Assembly (NCBI GenBank): GCA_028015205.1
Contig: CM051518.1
Location: forward strand, 57,987,978-58,051,977
DNA length: 64,000 nt
Reading direction: 5' to 3'
Source of the DNA: Mytilisepta virgata
Lineage: Eukaryota; Mollusca; Bivalvia; Mytilida; Mytilidae
A program made the position numbers and the translations under genes. The notes beneath the pieces were generated by a model. The model was given only the letters and a program-made list of their open reading frames with translations, searched no databases and was not told the origin of the DNA. Of the stretch, positions 57,365-64,000 are shown piece after piece. Within the stretch, counting starts at the first letter, position 1, and the number at the start of each line of letters is the position of its first letter.

Positions 57365-59984
57365 ACCAGAATTGAAATGAACGGCATTTAACACTTGGGA
57401 AACTCGGCATATCATATGAGCCAAAATGAACCTAGGGCAAAAAAAAAGTAAACATTTCGGCGAATAAAAAAATATATTTCGGCAAATAATGAAATTTACA
57501 TTTGAGCTAATAATGAAACATGCAATTGGTTAAGAATTTAATAAGGTTATCTAAAACTAGGAGCACTAATATATTAACAATACATCATCGATCTAAACTA
57601 AAACTATTTGTAGGGTGGGCAGCATCAAACTGTTCGTTGCAATTGGTATGGAACGATTCAGCATCATTATTTTTCTCCTTAGTTTTGACGGCTTTTCTGC
57701 TTACACAACTGGTTTAAAATGCAATTCATTTAGCTACATTGCGTCTTTGTATTCATATTTTTACATGAAAGGTAAATTTGTTAAATTTAAAAATTGTTCT
57801 GTGTGAAATCAATACTTCGTATTCATTTAAATAATGAAACCTTGTAAAAATCATACTACGTTGTCATTATAACAATAAACAGCTCAAAATTATTGAGATA
57901 AAAGCCTCACAAAAACAACACGTGTTGATATTTTATTATGCAGTACAAGTTTAATTAACTGATTATTTAGAATACTGGGTTTGTGTAGATGTATTTTTAG
58001 TTCTACACATTTTAAGTTTAGGAGATGTATACAATGTATATCTCACGAAATAAATATTCCAAGACAGCAGCTTAAACTTAAAATTATAAAAAGATTTCAA
58101 CTAATCAACAGGAATGCACAACTTCTTTCCGGCTAACCGATTGTTTTTAATTCATTCAGATCAGTCAGACTTTCTTCAAGAGCTTGATATATTTGTTACG
58201 CATTGGTAACCAAAAACATCGTTTATTATTAAGTATATTCATCTACTGGCATCCAATCAACAACCATTGTACATTTTAGGTTGATATAAAGAGTAAACAA
58301 AAAGGACTTTTATTTGCAAAGCACATTAATTCAATTCCATATTATATTGTTACACAATTCTTATTTCGTCAAAGGAAATTAGAAGTATTTATAGCGCAAA
58401 AAAATAACAATCAGTAAATAATCTAAAATAACTGTTCGTGTCAACAAAATTTGAACTCGCTTTTTAACCACTCACTAGAAAAAAAAACATTACACCTATG
58501 ACCATTCTCACGATACCAATTTCGATGCAAAAAGAAGAAGAAATATTTGATTGACGAAGTCATGATGCAAATTCAACACAGCTGTATATTTCAACAAATA
58601 AAGGCTCATGTATAGCCAAGTTATATGCAATTTTATATAATCATTAGCTTAAATTATTCTCAAGTTTTATAACAGTGGATTTTAAGTAATGATGTACAAC
58701 AAATAAAGGCTCGTATATAGCCCGTGTATACTTTAACGCCAAGTAATATGCAAAATTATATAATTATTAGATTAAATTATTCTCAAGTTTAATAACAATA
58801 GATTTTACGTAACGGTTTACAAACTTGCTGGCCGCGAAGATGGTATATGTAGTTGCCTTAAGATTTGGGTCCATTAGCAAAGGCAGTTACTGCAATTGGT
58901 ATATTAATAGCAACAACAAACTTTCGAGGCTGTATAAACATACCTGGCTAACATCAGCAATATTCAGTTGAATCTCGAGTTAAAAACGTGGTAAATGGAT
59001 ATAATCTACAATACTTTAAACAATTTTAAGGCAAAACTATTTCTTGACCTTTACATATTTAAACTAGATGCGTCTGGTGAAGTTGATAGGTTTTATTTTT
59101 TGAAGCTAGAGTACCAAAATGAATATGAAAAAACCAACCTCTGACAGAGAAAACTGGCAATTCTAGACGATTTCTTTTCCATTTACATTACTTTGTATTC
59201 CAACTACATGTAAAAAATATCATCATAAAATTGGCAGGTAAATATCTACTTTCAAAGTAAGCAAAATACCAGCATAGAATACAATTCCTACGAAAACGCT
59301 TCATATTTTTCTTAAAAGGCCTTTGATACCATTTTCTTTGTCAGAATAATTTTTAAAATTGCATTTAATTACCTTGTAATATTTACATTCAAATAGGTCA
59401 TTTCTTCAAATAAAAACTTGTTTATTTTAAAAATCGTGATTAATTAGAAATACTTTGTACTACGCGGAACTTTTAAAAATGAAACCGTATCAACCGTAAA
59501 TCACTTAGCACAATAAACTGCTAAAAGTTGAAGAGTCAAAATTATTTAGATAATGCCCTGATATAAACAAAACGTGAGAATATTTTTAATGCAGCTAATT
59601 CAATATTCAAGAATACTGCCGCTTTGTACATACATTTTCGATTGTACAACATATAAAGTGTATCAGAAGTAAACCAAGTAAACATCAGGAAATGCACACT
59701 TGTATGATATCCACTTTGATTCAGTGAATATACATATATAAACTAGTCAACAGAATTGCTTAAATCCATAGATTAATGTAGAAAGTCGAATACATGCAAA
59801 ACCGTTTTTCTTCCTACCGATTTGTTTCTTCACTCAGTCTGACTTTCTTCAATATACAAAAACTAGCTCAAGTCTTTTATCTTAATTTCCGCCATACAGA
59901 TGATGTTTTCTCACTTGTTTTATTTTTGACAGCTTATTTATCCCAATGAGCTAGAAATAAAGTATTCTAATGATAATAACTAAA

Positions 59985-60960
59985 TGATCCCTTGAGCCTA
60001 AATAGCTCACCTGGATTCAATTTGCAAATCAACAGCCATAAAAGCACATAAGAAACAAAAGTCTGTAATATTGGACATAATTCTGAAAGAGGACCATCTA
60101 ATAATCATAGCTGCCAAGTATGGCTTCAATTGGCTTAGCGGTTTCAGACAAGAAGATTTCTTTAATGATATTTCCCGTAGGGTCCTTTGTTAAACAAAGT
60201 TCGGCTATGGCAGCCATCTTGTTGACATTCTGAAAGAGGACCATTTTTACCACGTTGCTTCCAATATCCTTAGTGGTTTTAGACAAAAAGACTTAATGAA
60301 TTTTCCCATAGGGTCCTATGTTAAACTAATTTCGGCTGTGTCAGCCATCTTGGTTGACATTCTGGGTCATCAGACACATTTCTGAAAGAGGATCATTTCT
60401 GCCAAGTTTGGTTCCAAATGGCTCTGTTGTTTCAGCAGATTTGTTAATGAATTTTCCCATTATGTCCTTTATTATCGGTGTGGCAGCGATCTTTGTTGAC
60501 ATTTCGGGTCAGCGGACATAATTCTGACGGGAAACCACCTAATAACAATTGTTGTGAACTTTTGTTCGAATTGTCTTAGTGGTTTCAGACATGAAGATGT
60601 TTTAATGAATTTTCCCATTGGGTCCTATGTTAAACAAAGTCTAGCTGTGGCGGACATTTTTGTTGACAGTCCAGATCATTGGACACAATTTTGAAGGAGG
60701 ACCACATAAGAATCATTTCTGCCAAGTGTGGTTCCATATGGCCCTGTAGTTCCACAGAAAACTTTAAAAAATTCAACTACCTTTTTCCTATTTTTAGTAA
60801 CAATGTCGGTTGGAAGTTGGGGATTTAGGACACAAGGTTTGAAGGGGGCACCCAGGAACCGTTCTATCAAAGTTTGGTCCAAATTGGCCAAGTGTATCAG
60901 AGGTCTTTATAGGCCAAAATCAATCTTTCAAGGGCAGTAATTCCTATAAGAGATTGACTA
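59985..60960 (+). mobile_element. pearl/HINE-like array, 5' portion
   Basis: A left end 'gagcctaaatagctcacctg' is followed by ~165-bp units with 'agaggaccat', 'gccaagtntggttcca', 'tttcccatagggtcctatgt' and 'gcagccatcttg'. It breaks off near 60,960, where a copy of flanking duplicated sequence begins. Confidence 0.7.
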
Positions 60961-61429
60961 CCAATATCAATAATTTTGATTATTTGTAGATCTTATCAAG
61001 TAATGGTTTACAACAAATAATAACTCGTGTGTAGCGCGTGTATAATTTAACGCCAAGTAATACGCAAAATTATATAATTATTAGATTAAATTATTCTCAA
61101 GTTTTATAACAATAGATTTTACGTAACGGTTTACAAACTTGCTAGCCGCTGGGATGGTACGTGTAGTTGCTTCGGGATTTGGGTCCATTAGCAAAGGCAG
61201 TTACTGCAATTGGTACATTAATAGCAAGAACAAGCTTTCGAGGCTGTATGAACATACCCGGCTAACATCACCAATATTCAGTTGGATCTCGATTAAAAAC
61301 GTGGTAAATGAATATAATCTACAATGCTTTAAACAATTTAAGGCGAACCTATTTCTTGACTTTTACATATTTAAACTAGACACGTTCAGTGAAGTTGATA
61401 GATACCAAAAAGAAAATGAAAATGCACTG

Positions 61430-63116
61430 GGCCAATCGGAACATAACTTAGCAGCAATGGTCCTTTCGTGGTAAAGTTTAAGAATTTATATTCGAAGACC
61501 ACCACTGCCATCCAAGATGGCCACCAGAGTCGAAAATAGTCTAACGTAGGACACTATGAGAAATGTACTTAAAGATCTTCTTGTTTGAAACCACTTGGCC
61601 AATTGAAACAAAAGTTGGCAGCAATGGGCCTTTGGTGGCCCGCTTTCAGAATTATATCCAACGAACCCACCCATAAACAAATATTGCCATCAGAGCAGAA
61701 TATATTTTAACATAGGACCCTGTGAGAAATTTACTTAAAGATCTTGTCTGAAACCACTTTCATTTTGCCAATTTGAACAAAACTTGGCAGCATGGTCGTG
61801 AGGTGATCCTCTTACACCCGATGACCCCGACCGCTATCAAAGATGGCCGCCAGAGCCGAACATAGTTTAACGTAGGACCCTACGGGAAATTCACATAAAG
61901 ATCTTCTAATTTGAAACCACTTGGACAATTGAAACAAAACTTGGCAGCAATGGTCATTTCAGAATTGTTTCATATCCAATGACCCGATCGCGATCAAGGA
62001 TGGCCACAAAGTCTAACATAGTTTATCTTAGGACCATATAAGAAATTTACTTATAGAACTTGTCAGAAACAATTGGGCTAATTGGCTCAAGACCTGTAAT
62101 GAACTTTGAACTGAGGAATACAAAAGAAGTCCTTAAAAATATTATTGCGCCATGATAACCAAATAATTAGTGTTGTTTTAAAGCTGTCTTTACCTGAGGC
62201 ATTTGTCATAGAAAGTTTGAAAGGATTTAATAAATAAAACCAATTTTTTAATTCTACATGGAGAGCATGAAAGAGGTACATTTTGTTTTGTGGAAGGAGA
62301 ATTTTTTTACCATGGCTCGTGATTTGTAAAATTTCAGAAAAAGTAATCTGTCAACACAACCTGAAATTTTAACTGGAAATTTGTCAGTGTATGGCGATCA
62401 TTTTGAGCTATATCCCATGTCTCAACGAAACTTACAGATTTAATGGCAGACTAATATTTCATGACTTCTGTAACAAGAAAACAATTGTGTGTCTTTTCCC
62501 AATTGGAACACACTTGCTTGCAATGGTCCTTAATTGGCTCTCTTTCAGAATTATATCTGATGACCCCCGCCCGCCATCTAAGATAGCCACCAAAACCAAA
62601 GGTATTTTGGTAGAGGACCTTCAGGGAAAATTCAAAGAATGATCTTCCAGTTTGAAACCATTGAACAATTTGGCCAAACCAACTAGTCAATTGGAACTTG
62701 TCAGCAATGTTCCAGACTGCCATACAAGATGGACATACATGTAGTCAAACAATTTATTCCTCAGATGTCTTCCAGTTGAGCGATGCGTGCTCTGGGAGAC
62801 TCTAGGTCTGTATTGAATATATTTTGTTTTAGATTGAAGCAAAAACCACGCTGAGACCCCTAAGTTCTAATTTTAGACATAGCCGGCATACTAGGCGAAC
62901 CACGCGGATAAAATCACAAACTTTATTCAAGACACCCTAAATTGAATTGGACTACGTTTGTTTTTAATTGGCCTAGAAGAAGATCTTTAAAGAAAGTTTA
63001 CGACGACGACGGACGACAATGAGCGACCCCAGACGACGGCAGCCGGACGACGAACGCCGGATGACGGACGCGAAGTAATGGCAATAGCTCACATTGACAA
63101 AAGGTCAAGGTGAGCT
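61430..63116 (+). mobile_element. pearl/HINE-like array with complete 3' end
   Basis: The core units match those at 50.6 kb. They are followed by an acgacgacggacgac microsatellite (62,998-63,068) and the terminal hairpin 'gctcacattgac' / 'gtcaaggtgagc', ending 'taaaa' at 63,121. Confidence 0.8.
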
Positions 63117-64000
63117 AAAAAGCAGGCCTCCTAGAATAAAATTCCACACAGTTATATATTTCAATAAATAAATGCTCATGTATACATTAAGTCAAGTAAA
63201 ACCAAAAAGGGTATACATTTATCCTACAGTCGGTGTTACAGCAGACAAATACAGCATTTGGTCCGTTCACTAAAAAGTAAATTCCGTTAGATTCTTTAAA
63301 ACTTACCTTTGAACAAACTCTTCTTTTTGTCGAATTATTTAAAAAAAATTCCAACTGGAATTATTTATATAAATTGCAACTCTTATCTATTTATACAGAC
63401 AAATTGTCATGAATTTCTCCTGAAATGGACACGTCTCAGAAAACTATTTCACTGCGCGTGCAACTATTTATAGTCTTACATGAGGCCTTCGTAAGGTTAT
63501 ATTAAGAAATCAAGATTTTTTTTAAATCATAAGAAATAATCATTTTAGTGTGGATATTGCAGGATAAAATCATTATTGGTGTTCTATAGAAGAAAATAGA
63601 AAATATTTGTATTCGACTCTGAACTGGATGAAAATGCTCGGCAGAGCCTAACATTTCCCCAGTTCCTTAGCCTGATACAAATATTTTCTTCTAACTGAAT
63701 TTGAATTGAGCAACACAATAAGTGTTTTCTAACCAGGAATTATTTACTAGAATACGGAAGAAACTGAATTTAAAACCGTTTGTTTGCAGAGTCATCAAGC
63801 TTTAACTTTCGGTTGTGTTTCAGGTTAATTTCGTACAAATTCCTGGAAAAATCATGACTTTCAACACCGGATATACAAATAAGCAGCATTTGACAAATGT
63901 CTTATCAGAGGCAGGATCTGCGTATACATTCGGACCAGGACAGGTCAATGCTGCTCAAAATTTTTATTAGTTTTTTGTGTCGTGTTTGTGCTGTTTGCCT
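63117..64000. other. AT-rich end of window
   Basis: No gene was recognised. The last ~100 bases ('gaggcaggatctgcgtatac', then 'ttttttgtgtcgtgtttgtg') may be the start of another 'tccggagcacc'-type repeat. Confidence 0.35.

Larger units (their letters stand above)
57365..63116. repeat. segmental duplication, copy B
   Basis: This copy matches 47,521-51,890 block by block in the same order and strand, with offsets growing from 9.8 to about 10.8-11.2 kb because of extra pearl/HINE-like sequence at 60.0-60.96 kb and other indels. The frames around 'DRYQKENENALGQSEHNLAA' (50,630 and 61,400) are identical over that stretch. Identity is lower in the AT-rich blocks. Confidence 0.8.

Noticed and set aside
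1..64000. A CRISPR array or bacterial operon
   Set aside because: Tandem repeats here lack unique equal-length spacers, and spliced exons, SINEs and LINEs show a eukaryotic genome.

Overview
This is AT-rich animal nuclear DNA with introns and many transposable elements. Nothing in it looks bacterial or organellar. Several dispersed repeats resemble families I associate with mussel (mytilid bivalve) genomes: arrays ending in ACGACGG microsatellites, a 'ggccttcaacaatga'-type repeat, and a 'tccggagcacc'-type repeat. The host is therefore probably a marine bivalve, perhaps Mytilus or a relative. That assignment comes from memory of repeat families, not from a search.

Host gene (minus strand, 32.4 kb down to 2.0 kb). 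Three small exons form one gene: a signal-peptide exon (32,362-32,422) and two exons (29,330-29,536 and 2,010-2,237) that together encode an F5/8-type-C / fucolectin-like lectin domain. All splice sites are canonical and every junction is phase 1. The gene runs off the left edge of the window. Its second intron is about 27 kb and holds most of the mobile DNA in the left half.

Endogenous virus-like element (6,266-17,173). A 10.9-kb Polinton/adintovirus-like element lies in that intron. Its terminal inverted repeats (TIRs) are each built from about three ~125-bp tandem units. It carries decayed genes for a small membrane protein, an adenain-like cysteine protease, a small hydrophobic virion protein, the major capsid protein, a PLA2-like protein, a retroviral-type integrase with a chromodomain, an A32-type packaging ATPase, a penton-like protein, a hydrophobic lysine-rich protein, two unassigned proteins and a fibre-like protein. 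No DNA polymerase was recognised. Nearly every gene is broken, so this is a fossil.

Other mobile DNA. There is an 824-bp fold-back element made of 'cgttatcacgaatt' words (17.69 kb); several pearl/HINE-like tandem-core elements (20.4, 30.9, 39.4, 50.6, 60.0 and 61.4 kb); a tRNA-derived SINE (19.8 kb); and a truncated Crypton-like gene beside two long hairpins (34-35 kb). A non-LTR reverse transcriptase is split by a 4.5-kb insert with 14-bp TIRs and a 6-bp target duplication (37,205-41,731). Other repeats are a four-copy ~361-bp tandem repeat (43.2-44.6 kb), a second non-LTR fragment (45.0-45.9 kb), and a segment at 47.5-51.9 kb duplicated at 57.4-63.1 kb. The right half (33-64 kb) shows no convincing host exon.
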